A stretch of DNA of 64,000 nt from Rhizophagus irregularis (Eukaryota; Glomeromycota; Glomeromycetes; Glomerales; Glomeraceae), in the NCBI RefSeq assembly GCF_026210795.1, contig NC_089431.1, positions 2,232,001 to 2,296,000 on the forward strand. The letters run 5' to 3'. Within the stretch, counting starts at the first letter, position 1; each line of letters starts with the position of its first letter. The notes below the pieces were generated by a model. It had not been told where the DNA came from, searched no databases, and saw only the letters and a list, made by a program, of their open reading frames with translations. Shown here piece after piece: positions 36,585 to 47,775 of the stretch. The position numbers were made by a program, and so were the translations under genes.

Positions 36585-36761
36585 TATACATGCCACCCAA
36601 ATTATTTTGGACTGCCGTAATTATAAGTAAAATCCCAAATTCAATTATGGCATCCCAAATTATTTTGGCACTTTACATAGTAAATTATATATAAACTGAA
36701 TGAATTATGGCATCCCAAATTATAATTATGGCATCCCAAAATAATTTGGGCAGCATGTATA
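36585..36761. mobile_element. TA-ended MITE, copy 1
   Basis: About 177 bp. Ends are the inverted repeat tatacatgc followed by a variable base or two and cccaaattattttgg. The interior repeats ggcatcccaaatta. TA at each end suggests a Tc1/mariner-type family. Copies 2 and 3 lie at 37,693 and 38,922. Confidence 0.85.
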
Positions 36762-36799
36762 GTACTTCAGATGCCCACTTAAGAGCTGAACCTAAAAAA

Positions 36800-37250
36800 A
36801 AAGTAAAAAAAGAACAGTTAATAAATTATTTTATAATAATAATAAAAATAAATAAATAAAAATAAAGATTTGTATTTACAAATCTTTAAAGTTTCTGTAT
36901 TTAAAAAGCCCACCCGAAAGCTGAACCTAAAAAAAGTAAAAAAAGAACGGTTAGTAACCATTCATATAATAAAAAAATAAAAAAAGAAAGATTTGTACTT
37001 CGTACTTATAAATCTTAAAAATACTTTTTTTTCTATCCTTTAGAAGTCCATTTCCTTTTGTTTTCCTTTTTCGTTTTCATTTTACCTTTTCCTTTTATTT
37101 TACCATCTCCCTTTTGTTTTCTTTTTTCCTTTTATTTTTTACCCTTTTTCTTTCCCTTTCATTTTCTAAAATCTATAATAGAAAATATAAGAACAGTTAG
37201 TTAACTGTTCCATAAAATTAAAAAAACTAAGATTACAAATCTTAGTTTTT
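36800..37250. repeat. Hairpin-module array 2 with a polypyrimidine tract
   Basis: Three modules of the same GAACGGTTAGTAACCATTC / AAGATTTGTA hairpin type as at 24,560-25,020. A long T/C-rich tract of cctttt repeats runs through about 37,022-37,172. Confidence 0.7.
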
Positions 37251-37692
37251 TTATTACTGTTTAATTTGTAGTTTTGACCAGCATTCCAGTTTCTATACAA
37301 TAATCATAAAATTATCGAAAAGGGTAAGTAGGAAAGGAATATTAAAATCAATAAAAAATTTTTTTTGTGTTTATGACAATGAATAAATGAATAAAAGTTT
37401 AAAAAAAGAAAAAAAAAAGAATACATAAGATTCTTTTAATATATGTAATGTGTAATGTGACTATTCAACCAATGTATAATTGTAGATTATGAGGATCCTG
37501 CTTACTTATAAGATAGGTCACCCTCAAGTTTAAGGTAAAAATTATATATAAAATTCTTTGCAGATCCTACTATAAAAGGAAATTTTATGTTACATTGTTA
37601 TAATTTTTTTATTATAAATAAGCGGATCCTAGATTATGGTCGAACTTTTTAATTTTGAATATTCTTTTTTGACTAGTATTCTATAAATATTA

Positions 37693-37867
37693 TATATGCC
37701 ACCCAAATTATTTTAAACTGCCGTAATTATAAGTAAAATCCCAAATTCAATTATGGCATCCCAAATTATTTTGGCTCTTTACATAGTAAATTATATATAA
37801 ACCGAATGAATTATGGCATCCCAAATTATAATTATGGCATCCCAAAATAATTTGGGTAGCATGTATA
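37693..37867. mobile_element. TA-ended MITE, copy 2
   Basis: Same element as at 36,585 with few differences (gtagc in place of gcagc at the right end). Confidence 0.85.
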
Positions 37868-38289
37868 ATAAATATAAACTATAATTATTTATAATTAAAA
37901 AAAAAAAATTTGATAGCTCAATTGTTAGGTCATAAAACATAATAACTGAGTTATCAGTTGTTTAATATCATATATTAATGGTAATATTGATAGCTTTGAG
38001 TAACAATATATAATGTGTTAAACTATACATTAAAGTTGAACAACGCATATATTAATATTATGTATTGGTATACTCAATATACGGGTGTTAATAATTATAT
38101 TGAACAACTAGTTAGTATTGATCAACATGTACAGTATACTGGTGTGAATCAACACTTACTAAACTTCCTGATAAAATTAATTGTCTAAACTGTTTTTTTT
38201 TTAAAAAAAAAGATTTTCTAAACAAATAATGATTAGCCAATAAAATTTAATTAATCATGTGATAAGGGGTAACGATGACATTACACGTT

Positions 38290-38660
38290 TAATGAATAAA
38301 TTCTCTCTTAATAAAAAATGTTGCAAAACATTTTTTATTATTAATTTATCAAAAAAAACATTTTGCAACATTTTTTTTTAACGATTTTAATAAAAAATGT
38401 TGCGAAACATTTTTTATTTTTAATTTAAAATAAAAAATACTGTTTCGCAACAGTTTTTTTACTATTTTAATAAAAAACGTTGCAAAATGTTTTTATTATT
38501 AATTTATTGAAAAAAATGTTTTGCAATGTTTTTTTAACGATTTTAATAAAAAATGTTGTGAAACGTTTTTATTATTAATTTATTGAAAAAAAATGTTTCG
38601 TAACGTTTTTTAATGATTTTAATAAAAATGTTGTAAAACGTTTTTTATTTACCATTTTGC
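38290..38660. repeat. Tandem palindromic array (aaaatgttgcgaaacatttt units)
   Basis: At least six units that alternate the sequence and its complement around rtttcgcaaca, with A/T spacers such as ttattattaatttat. A shorter relative is at 22,060-22,120. Confidence 0.8.
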
Positions 38661-38669
38661 AATAGTTTG

Positions 38670-38860
38670 AACTGGATTTGAACTGGATCTGTTCGAATTA
38701 ATCCGATCTGATCTGATTTTAATGAATTGTTGATCGGATTTGATTCGATCTGAAATGGATCAAATTTTTTTAATTCGGATCGGATCACAGATCATAAAAT
38801 ATATGGTCTAATCTGATTCATCACGGATCAGATCTGCAGATACGAATCAGATCAGTTTTT
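38670..38860. repeat. GATC-rich degenerate short repeat
   Basis: Runs of gatctgat, ggatcgga and gattcgat in both orientations over about 190 bp; otherwise non-coding. Confidence 0.7.
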
Positions 38861-38921
38861 TTTTCAGAATACTAGGTATAGAAAATTAGCATTATTAATA
38901 TAAAATTTAATACATAAATAG

Positions 38922-39097
38922 TATACATGATGCTCAAATTATTTTGGACTGCCGTAATTATAAGTAAAATTCCAAATTCAATTACAGCATCCCAAATTAT
39001 TTTGGTACTTACATAGTAAATTATATATAAACTAAATGAATTATGCCATTCCAAATTATAATTATGCTATCCCAAAATAATTTGGGCAGCATATATA
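38922..39097. mobile_element. TA-ended MITE, copy 3 (diverged)
   Basis: Same ends and interior as copies 1 and 2 with more substitutions (gatgctcaaatt at the left end). Confidence 0.8.
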
Positions 39098-39099
39098 AT

Positions 39100-40479
39100 A
39101 AATAGAATAGAAACAAAAAGAAATAGGTGATATTTAGATCATATAATGGTAGTTAAATACTTAGATTAAATAATGGTAATTAGATTATATATTAATAAAA
39201 ATTATAAATAATAGAAAAGATTAAAGGAATATTTAAAGCATAAAATAGATACCTAATACAAAAAAAAATATAGGTTATATAGTGGTATTTAGATTATATT
39301 ATTTAGATTATATGGTGATACTATAATTTAGAATAAATAGAATACTGCTATATAATATAATTATATTACATAATGGTATCCCACTCCTATATAGCTACTA
39401 TAATTATTTGATAGATAACAGTATACAAATAGAATTCTACTTAAGAATAATGAATAGTTATAAATTACTAATATTAGAGTAATATATAAGTGTAGTATTT
39501 TGTATATTTTTTATTATTTACTTTAATAAATTTATAAATGTACTATGATTTGTAAAAAAAAAAATATATAATTTTCAATATATAACTATAAAGAGAATTG
39601 GTTGTACAACCTATATTATTTAAAATTGGCAAAGTTTTATAAAATTTTGGTTTTATTTGTATAAAAATTGGTAAAAACAATTACTTTTATTTAAAAATAA
39701 CTATTAAAATTAGTATGTCTAACTGAAATATCAGAATTTAATAATAATCAATAAATATTATACTAGAATTGTTGGCAAGGCTAGTTTGAAAGAATTAAAA
39801 TCTGATTTTTCATTAAACTTGTAATATAAAAAGTAGTAAATACTAAATAAAGATAATATTTGATAATATTTTAAATTAAATATTAGGTTTGTTAATTATT
39901 ACTAAAATATGCAAAAATCAACAAGGCTATATTGAAATTAGCAAAACTATTTTAAAAGGGTTAAAATCTGAATTTTTTTATTTGACCTGTAATTGGTACT
40001 GATTATCAATGATAATAAATAGCAAACTTCTTTTCTAAATAAATTGATAAATGCAAAAAGAATAAAATAAAATATAGCATCTTATTAATAAGTTAACAAA
40101 TCTAATTGTATTAGTTTCCAGTAATCAGATTTAATGAATTTTATACCATTTGATTCATCTCACTAAGACAAATCTAATGGTGATAAAATCATTTTACAGA
40201 ACAGCATGTCTAAAAATTATTTTAAGCCAAATTTGGACTAATTTGCCAAAATCAAAATGACTAGACAGGTCAGAATAGTTATCCAAGGTACATCGTATTG
40301 TCATGTATCTCTGTCTTGCGAAATCGTGGAAAACACCACGTCGAACCACTTGAAAGAGATTACATTATACACTAATTATATAATAAATATATTGTATATG
40401 TATAATTATGTGTCTTTGTTAAGCAGAAATTTATAGTAAATCAATTTTGAAATTATTTTTATTATTTAGCATGTAAATA
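39100..40479. other. AT-rich non-coding stretch
   Basis: Very AT-rich, with no gene. The segment near 40,130-40,200 (gattcatctcactaagac, aatctaatggtgataaaat) resembles pieces at 25,110-25,185 and 51,050-51,220, so it is probably repeat-derived. Confidence 0.5.
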
Positions 40480-41905
40480 TTATTTATTCAAAATAAGAAA
40501 AGTATTCCATCGGCCGCATAAACAGTCTACAATTTGTTTATCTCTGAATTCCGTCGAATCCACTTGCACAAACAAATAGTTATCATTCAGTCTATCAGCA
40601 CCTAAGCCTAATTGTCCATATTTTCCTATAGAAAATTCACATTCTTTAAGTTTTAAGTCGAGAAATAAACCCGTAGCAAATAATTCACATACCCCATCCA
40701 CAACTCCACAATCTGTAATCATCTATGTCGGATTATAATGAATAAGTATTGTAAGTTTTATATTACGTAAAATTTTAAATTCTCTTTTATCTTTACCTGT
40801 AATAGCAACAGTATGCGCGCTCCCGCATGCCACCTTCAATACATTTAATTCAATGTCATTTTCACCACCAAACTCAATCAGTGAGGGTTCAGCACAATTC
40901 ACCATTGAATCTTTACCCGAAGAGATCCCCAATCTCCCAAAGTGATTCCATCCAAAAGTATATAAATCACCCGAGTCTTTACAATTGTCAAGAAAAGTCG
41001 ATGTCTCGCACAAGATATTTAAAAAGTAAAGTATTTTGATTATAATATGTACGTACCAGTAATTACTGCGGAATGAAATCCTCCGCAAGCGATTTCTTTA
41101 ACTCTTAATCCCTGAAAAAATTCAATAGATGTAGGTTTTTCTAATGAGTTTGTAAATTCCCCATGTCCAAGCTGACCAAATCTTCCTGATCCCCAGCTAA
41201 AAACTTCACCGTCTCTTGTTAACGCCAAGGAATGATTCTCTCCACAAACAACGTTTGTGAAAAATGGATTTAAACTTCCGCTCTCATCAAAAGCAGTTAT
41301 TTTCTTTGGTTTCTCATTATTTTTTAAATTAAATTGCCATAACTTTCCATCCACTTTTTTTTAACGATAAGTAAACGATATTTTTACTTATAGCAGTTAG
41401 TAATTAAAGTTTAAAAATTAAGAAACTGCCATATATTACGTACTTGTTACAGCAATTACATTACTTCCGGTCCACATTTGCGCAACATCAACGCACTTTG
41501 CAGGCAGGTTAAAAATCTTTTTGGAATGGCCATAAAGGTTTCCATTAATATCTAAATATCCCTGGATCCCATTGTCATCTCCGAAATATTTCATTATATT
41601 TTGTGCAGGAAAATGGGTAGGAGATATAATTTTATTTCTTGTATCATCAAACCCCCAAAACATCAACTTTCTTTCACTATTAGATAGAATAAATTTCGTT
41701 AAGCAATCATCAAGTATTGATTACAAAAACATTATGATTTTACCAACATGTTGTTTATGCCCAAAGTTGAGCTAATATTGGCCCAGATGATATCATCACA
41801 CTGTGTGAACCCTGTAATATCACTTGGAACACTTATAATATCATCATTATTTGCCGGATTAGTTTGTTGAAAGGAATTATAACCGAACGAATAAATTTGC
41901 CGCAT
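40480..41905 (-). CDS. RCC1-repeat (beta-propeller) protein
   Basis: Regulator-of-chromosome-condensation type propeller of about 346 residues. The partner is unknown; a small-GTPase exchange role cannot be claimed. Exons: 41905 to about 41748, about 41676-41444, 41353-41057, 40976-40797, 40722-40693 and 40625-40480. The blades show the RCC1 pattern: MFWGFDD, VFSWGSGRFGQLGHG with IACGGFHSAVIT, LYTFGWNHFGRLG with VACGSAHTVAIT, and LWSCGWGKYGQLGLG with CLCGRWNTFLIL. The 30-nt exon supplies DDYRLWSCGW. The first intron is uncertain: a weak donor AT|GTTGGT joined to 41,676, or TTG|GTAAAA (exon end 41,744) joined to 41,666. Both keep the frame. The ATG may instead follow an upstream exon, since it is preceded by catag. 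Confidence 0.85.
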
Positions 41906-42228
41906 CTATGATTAATTCGTTAAATTTGTTAATATTATTAGAATTGAAAATATTCCCTTACAACAAGACGAGATGTTCTTATTACTCAGACTAAGAATTC
42001 ATATCAGCATTTGTTAAACAAGCCCATCAGGTAATACATGCTAATTTTTATTAAACATCATAGAAACTAAAACACGGTAATCATTGTCAAGAAAAATTTA
42101 TAATACCTAAAAATTTGGTTCAGAGATACCGAGCATCCAAAAAAAATTCGCTATTATGACATCTAACGTTAAACTAGCCGAATTCGGTTGGGGACCGTGT
42201 TCGGTCACGTGATTTTGCAATATTCATC

Positions 42229-42448
42229 AGGGTTGTGGTAGTACACCTGTACTAGCAAAATTCTAGTACGTACTGTACTAACAAAAAATTTCGTACAAGT
42301 ACTAAGTACACTGTACTAATACAATTATTACTCTTTAGGATATAATTTAACCATTTTATGTATTTGTACTAAATTTTCAAGTACAAGTACAGTACTTAGT
42401 ACTGTACTATACTGTACTAGTACTGTACTAGTACAATTCCCAACCCTG
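42229..42448. mobile_element. GTAC-rich palindromic MITE with CAGGGTTG ends
   Basis: About 220 bp beginning CAGGGTTGTGG and ending ccCAACCCTG. The arms are built of degenerate agtact / gtactagtac units in both orientations. CAGGGTTG ends are common in hAT MITEs, but no 8-bp target duplication is visible. Confidence 0.7.
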
Positions 42449-42690
42449 CCCTACATCACACCCATCAGTGTTTTCCCATTTATATGTCATGCCGCTATTT
42501 GTCACGTTTTGAAAACTTAAGGAACATTCCCTTTGCACCAGGTGTTCAAATGCAACGTAAGTATTCAAAAATTATCTAATGAAAAAAAATCAATTAATAT
42601 ATTTAATCGAATCGGCTTTAGACCCTCATATAGGCTATAGAGAATTAGAGATCGATCTTTGTATGCATTTATAAAATAAACAGTAGTAAC

Positions 42691-43010
42691 AGGCCTGTTC
42701 ATTTCCGGTCGGTTGGGTTTTTCGGTCGGGTTTCATTTGTTTTGGTTGGCCTGATCTTCGACAAAAATCAGAACAAAAAAAACTAAAAAATTGGGGTTTT
42801 TTTTGGTTCGAAAAATAAATAAAGCACCGCGGCGACCAATAAAAGTCATTTTGCTAATTATTACAAATTTTTATTTGTTTTCACGTGTAAGTCGAACTTA
42901 ACTAACTTAACTGCAAACTTTCAACTCAATTTACAAAATAATTTTATTCGTAAATTTTGAGTAGTACAAAGTCGACCAAAAAATCAGCCGACCAGAAATG
43001 AACAGGGCTA
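42691..43010. mobile_element. MITE with GCCTGTTCATTTC ends
   Basis: Inverted ends gcctgttcatttccggtcgg and its complement (ccgaccagaaatgaacaggg). TAA occurs just outside both ends, so a PIF/Harbinger-type origin is possible. No open frame. Confidence 0.7.
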
Positions 43011-43268
43011 ACATTTACGGATTTTGAAACGGCTTTTATACCAATTTTTTTGTAGTTTGAGTTTCTATTTTCTAACTTTCTTTTCTATAGGACGGATTAT
43101 TTAACTACAATAATAAAGTTTCGTAATATGAAATAATTAGACATACTGTAAATAAATTATTTTTTTAATTTAACTTCTTTATTTCTTCCTTTACTTTTAA
43201 TAACTAAAAAATGAATGTACATTAATTTGACGTTTTAAGTTTCGAATATAGACAAGAATGTTTAACAA

Positions 43269-44789
43269 TTACCGATAATGTTCAGGTTTAAATGGACCAT
43301 CAACATTAACACCGAGGTATTTAGCTTGAACTGGAGTAAGTTTTGTGAGTTTAACCCCTAATTGTTCAAGATGAGCAGTAGCGACTTCTTCATCAAGTTT
43401 TTTTGGTAACATATGAATACCAAGTGGATAAGAAGCATTATCAGTCCATAGAGCAATTTGTGCTAACGCTTGATTTGTAAAGGAGTTACTCATTACGAAA
43501 CTTGGATGCCCTGTGGCGCATCCTAAATTAACTAATCTACCTTCGGCAAGAATTATTATACGTCGGCCATTTTTCAAAGTATAACGATCAACTTGAGGTT
43601 TAATATTAACATGAGATACAGCATTTTGTTTTAACCAATTAACATCAATTTCAACATCGAAATGTCCAATACTTTAATCAAAAAAAAATAGTATGAACTC
43701 TTTTTTTTTAATAAAAACAAATTTACGGTCGGTAAATTACTTACTTGCATACAATAGCATCATCTTTCATTTGTTCAAAATGCTTGCCCACAATAATATC
43801 ACGATTAGCTGTTGTAGTAACGAAAATATCGGCTTGGGCACATATATCTTCCATAGTTGTAACTTTATAACCTTCCACCGCCGCTTGTAAAGCATTAATC
43901 GGATCAATTTCAGTAATAACAACACGAGCACCAATTCCTCGAAGTGCTGCTGAACAGCCCTTACCGACATCACCATAACCTGCAACAACAGCTAATTTTC
44001 CAGCAATATGCACATCAGTGGCACGTTTAATACCATCAATTAAGGACTCTCGACATCCATAAAGATTGTCAAATTTCGTTTTTGTGACAGAATCATTTAC
44101 ACTGATAGCAGTAATTTTTAATTTTCCTTCCTTGAGCATCTTATATAATTGATGAGCACCAGTTGTTGTTTCTTCGGAAATGCCTTTAATATCTGATAAT
44201 AATTGATTAAACATAAGCCTCACTTACTTTAATTTAGTACCATTTGAAAATAAATTTCCTATACCTTTTAAAAGTTCTGGATGCTTTTCATGGACCATCT
44301 TAGTTAATTCACTACCATCATCAAGTATCATATTAAGAGGTTTTCCATCCTTAAAAGCAAAAAGAGTTTTTTCAATACACCAATAAAATTCTTCTAGAGT
44401 TTCTCCTTTCCATGCGAAAACAGGTATACCCGTATCTGCAATGGCAGCTGCGGCTTGATCCTGTGTAGAAAATATATCACAAGAACTCCAAGCGACTTCG
44501 GCACCTAAATGAGTTAAAGTCTCTATCAAAACCGCGGTTTGAATAGTCATATGTAAACAACCGGCAATACGTGCCCCCATTAAAGGTTTGGTAGGTCCAT
44601 ATTTTTTTCTTAAAGTCATTAATCCTGGCATTTCATTTTCTGCGAGTTCAATTTCTTGTCGACCCCAAGCAGCAAAAGACATATCGGCTATACAAGACAA
44701 ATTAATCAATTTTAATAATGAATTTTTTAATGCGCAAATATAAAATATTTAATCATGTCAATTACACCACCAATTTTGTAGTTAGCCAT
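43269..44789 (-). CDS. SAH1: S-adenosylhomocysteinase (adenosylhomocysteine hydrolase)
   Basis: Splits S-adenosylhomocysteine into adenosine and homocysteine, with bound NAD, relieving product inhibition of methyltransferases. Exons 44789-44771, 44697-44265, 44192-43743 and 43671-43269 give 434 residues, the normal size. Motifs: [20 protein letters not shown] at the N-terminus, [44 protein letters not shown], the NAD-binding [11 protein letters not shown], and C-terminal FKPEHYR. The first coding exon is only 19 nt. The second intron begins G|gtatag inside LLKD; reading through it would meet a stop. The gene appears intact. Confidence 0.96.
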
Positions 44790-45576
44790 TTTTTTTTTCT
44801 TTTTTTTAAAAAAAAATTTCTTGATAACTTTTCTCTTGAGTCTAAGAGTGATATTTGTATATGCAATTTAACGTAATTTTATAAATATGAAGGTGTATCG
44901 TGGTATGCCTAAATAAGATATGGAAAGGATGTTCGAAATAAGCTACAGAGTAACATTTCCATTGGTGGAAAATAAGATAGTTTTTAGCTCAAGTTTAGGA
45001 CAGTTTTACTAAATTTTTATTGTTTTTTTATAGAATGGCTTTCTCTTTTTCATCATGACACAGAAATTTTTAAATAGGTATATGAAGTATTTACCGCGCT
45101 AGTTACAGCTTTTTCATAAGTTACGGACATTCAGAATAAGGTAAACATTATATCGTTAGATTCGGACTTCGGAGCACTTGATCCGAGTACAGCGGAATGG
45201 TTTTAATCTCTACCGAGTTTTACCGAGTTACTTTCGGCGAGACAAGCCGAATAAAAGTGTCAGAGATTGTCAAAGTGACTATAAGTTTACAACGGGTCAT
45301 AGCAACTATGTAAAACCCATAAATAAAAAGAGTTATCTATGTCCTTGCTGTATAAGGTTGTACAAAGTCTTGAATTTAAGACTTTTTTAACAATCACCGA
45401 CCTGGTTTTTATAAGGAATTTATTTTTAAATTAATAATAACAACGATAACAACAATAATAAATTTTTATATTTCATGCTTATTTAATATTTCATGCTTAT
45501 TTAATGAAATATGATTATACAATATTCTATTTAGGAAAAAAATGAAATAAAAAATAATGTAATAATTATTTGATTC
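44790..45576. other. Intergenic region
   Basis: Promoter of the S-adenosylhomocysteinase gene and 3' flank of the next minus-strand gene. A small open frame at 45,178-45,390 (+) has no recognisable feature. Nothing else seen. Confidence 0.55.
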
Positions 45577-47105
45577 TTAAGACAAAACTTTAACTATGTC
45601 CCTAGCAAGATTAATTGTTTCACAGATCGTATTACTAATTTCTTGTTCATCATAATGTAAACTTAAATTTTGGTCTATGTTTTCTACAGATCTCCAACGT
45701 TTATTTTTAAGGCTCGTTGTTTGTTGGGTAATTAATTTTCCATTTGAATCTTGCTTAATAGTAGCAATGGAAATTTGGAAAGACCCGTTGCTAATAAATA
45801 TATAATAAAATTTTGGATATTTAAATCAAGATTTTGTACGATAAAGAAAAAAAAATAATTTTTTTTACTTACAAAAATCTTCTTTTTGACATAGTTTGTC
45901 TTACTTCAACCTTATCTAGTTTTCCATCAAAATCCTCAACACGAAACCACATTTCATCTCTCATTTTGAAAGAACGATTATATTGTATTTCATCAATAAC
46001 TTTTGTGAGTTTACTCCCAACTTTCAGATCATAACAAGTTTTCAACAAAAATCTACAGTCTGGAGCTTCATTTCCAGAAATCAAATCCAAAATAGCTTAA
46101 AATAAAAATTAATTATTAAATACCAATTTTTAAAAAATTTCGTATTATAATAATGAACTTACCCATTCGATTGATGCTACGCACACATTTTGTTATTTTC
46201 CATGAACGATCATCTTCATTCCAATGCAACTTAAGTTTTCTTCTTGATGAATCTTGATCAAAATATATAGCAATACTCCCTTTGTCTTTGTTTTTAGAAG
46301 TTATTTCGCTTCTTTTATCTTCTTTAAAATTGAATCCTTTTTCAAGTAAAGACATTTTTTCCAAGATTTGAGGTGCGCTTTGTTGGAACGATGTACAATA
46401 TTTTTTCCCCCATCTACGGAACTTAATCCATTCGCTGACATCAAAGTATTGCTTATCGACATTAGAGAATAGTTCCCGACCGAAAAAAAGATTTAAACGG
46501 ACCTCTCTTCTTTCGGAATCAGTTGGATCAGCTTTTGAAAGTTGTGAATAGATATCATTTAAGCAACTATCCAATTTTTCAGATGTTGTGAATCCACCTC
46601 CTGAAGGAGAAATTTCAAGTTTTTGATCGAACGAATCTGCAAGGTCAAATTCAGAGTCATCTTTTGTCTCTTTCATTAATTGGACAGAATAATGTTCCTT
46701 ATTTTTTGAAAAAACATCGATATCAACCCCCTCAAATTTAATAAATTGAAATTTAGCTTTATTAACATCAGCTATACTGTCCACTTCTAGGAGAGTATAT
46801 CCAATTGTTGGTATAACTAGTGATTTTTCAATGAATGCTTTAATTAGGGTTTTAGCAGCTTCACATTGTTTCTTGTCACCATTAATAATTGCCAAGGGTC
46901 GTTCGCCTTTTTTAATACGGATTTTAGCACCAGATTCAGATCTAAAGTGTAAATTTATTTTTTTTAAAAAAAAATTTCAATAAATTTTTACAATTAATTT
47001 TTAATTAATTAATATTACTTACTCTATTTTACGAGTATTCATATATTTCACTTTTTCCGGAGGGATTGGTATAACAGTATTAGGATTTTTGGTAAAATGA
47101 CTCAT
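45577..47105 (-). CDS. Protein of unknown function with KH-like N-terminus
   Basis: Exons 47105-47023, 46941-46163, 46095-45873 and 45790-45577 join in frame to 432 residues. The first 60 residues look like a KH fold: VIPIPPEKVKYM, then IESESGAKIRIKKGE, then LAIINGDKKQCEAAKTLIKAFI. The GxxG loop of RNA-binding KH domains is missing (MNTRK in its place), so RNA binding is doubtful. The middle is acidic and Ser/Lys-rich; the C-terminal part (SFQISIATIKQDSNGKLIT, NTICETINLARDIVKVL) has alternating strand/helix character but no family I can name. It lies downstream of DAD1 on the same strand, about 370 bp away. No break seen. Confidence 0.75.
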
Positions 47106-47342
47106 CTTTAGAAATGATTTAGAATTATTTAGAATTTTAAAAATTTTGAATCTCTTATCATCATCCCTTTAAATAAAGTTTTGAATCATTTAACACATGT
47201 ATTTGAAAACCTGTTTTGGAATATGGTGATATGATAATTTTATAATAAATCAATATAAATAAACGCCCACGGAAAAGACGTTTTGTTTCTTAATATGGTA
47301 AAAAATTTTTATAAATCATTTCCAAGTTTACAATAACAAAAA

Positions 47343-47410
47343 AGCAACAAAAGCAGAAAACAAAAAGCAGAAAACAAAAAGCAGAAAACAAAAAGCAGAA
47401 AACAAAAGCA
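47343..47410. repeat. Minisatellite, unit gcagaaaacaaaaa
   Basis: About four and a half copies of a 14-base unit between DAD1 and the KH-like gene, in the promoter side of the latter. Confidence 0.9.
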
Positions 47411-47473
47411 AGTTCGCAGCAGTGAAAATCTGAACAAATTTAGAAATATCTGCGTCATGATCATCGCATCGTA

Positions 47474-47775
47474 TCATTGTTGATTGTCATCCTTTAGATC
47501 AGCATCTAATGCACCAGCTTCAATAGTATCATTAAAATTTTTCCAAAGTGAAGCAACATTTTCAAAATCTTTTCCAACTGCAACTATACTTTCCAAATTT
47601 TTATTAAGTATAGCCATATTAATGATAATTTGTTCTAGTCCCTGAAATTCGGCATAATAAAAAGTTATATTCAATTTAAAAATGAAAAATAAAATAAAAT
47701 AATATTTACTTGCGCAATATCATTTATTAAGTTATCACGTTGTTTTTGGAAAGTTATTCTATCACCTGATTCCAT
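47474..47775 (-). CDS. DAD1: DASH complex subunit Dad1
   Basis: The DASH/Dam1 complex links kinetochores to spindle microtubules in fungi. Exons 47775-47710 and 47641-47474 give 77 residues, the normal small size. Family features are FQKQRDNLINDIAQGLEQII, NLESIVAVGKDFENVASLW and the following Phe; the first two are separated by NMAILNKN. Almost the whole protein is predicted helix. The start is the first ATG, and the intron donor CAA|gtaaat gives phase 0. Confidence 0.9.

Larger units (their letters stand above)
41906..43268. other. Intergenic region with two small palindromic elements
   Basis: Holds the promoter of the RCC1 gene, the two elements described at 42,229 and 42,691, and the 3' flank of the S-adenosylhomocysteinase gene. 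No coding region. Confidence 0.6.

Noticed and set aside
40270-40360. tRNA-like stretch upstream of the RCC1 gene end
   Set aside because: No proper A and B boxes and no cloverleaf that closes.
42721-42800. Possible gene start with repeated ttggttgg
   Set aside because: Lies inside the MITE arm and has no sustained frame.
44192-44264. Reading straight through the second SAHH intron
   Set aside because: It meets a stop and lacks the conserved joint [11 protein letters not shown] that splicing restores.
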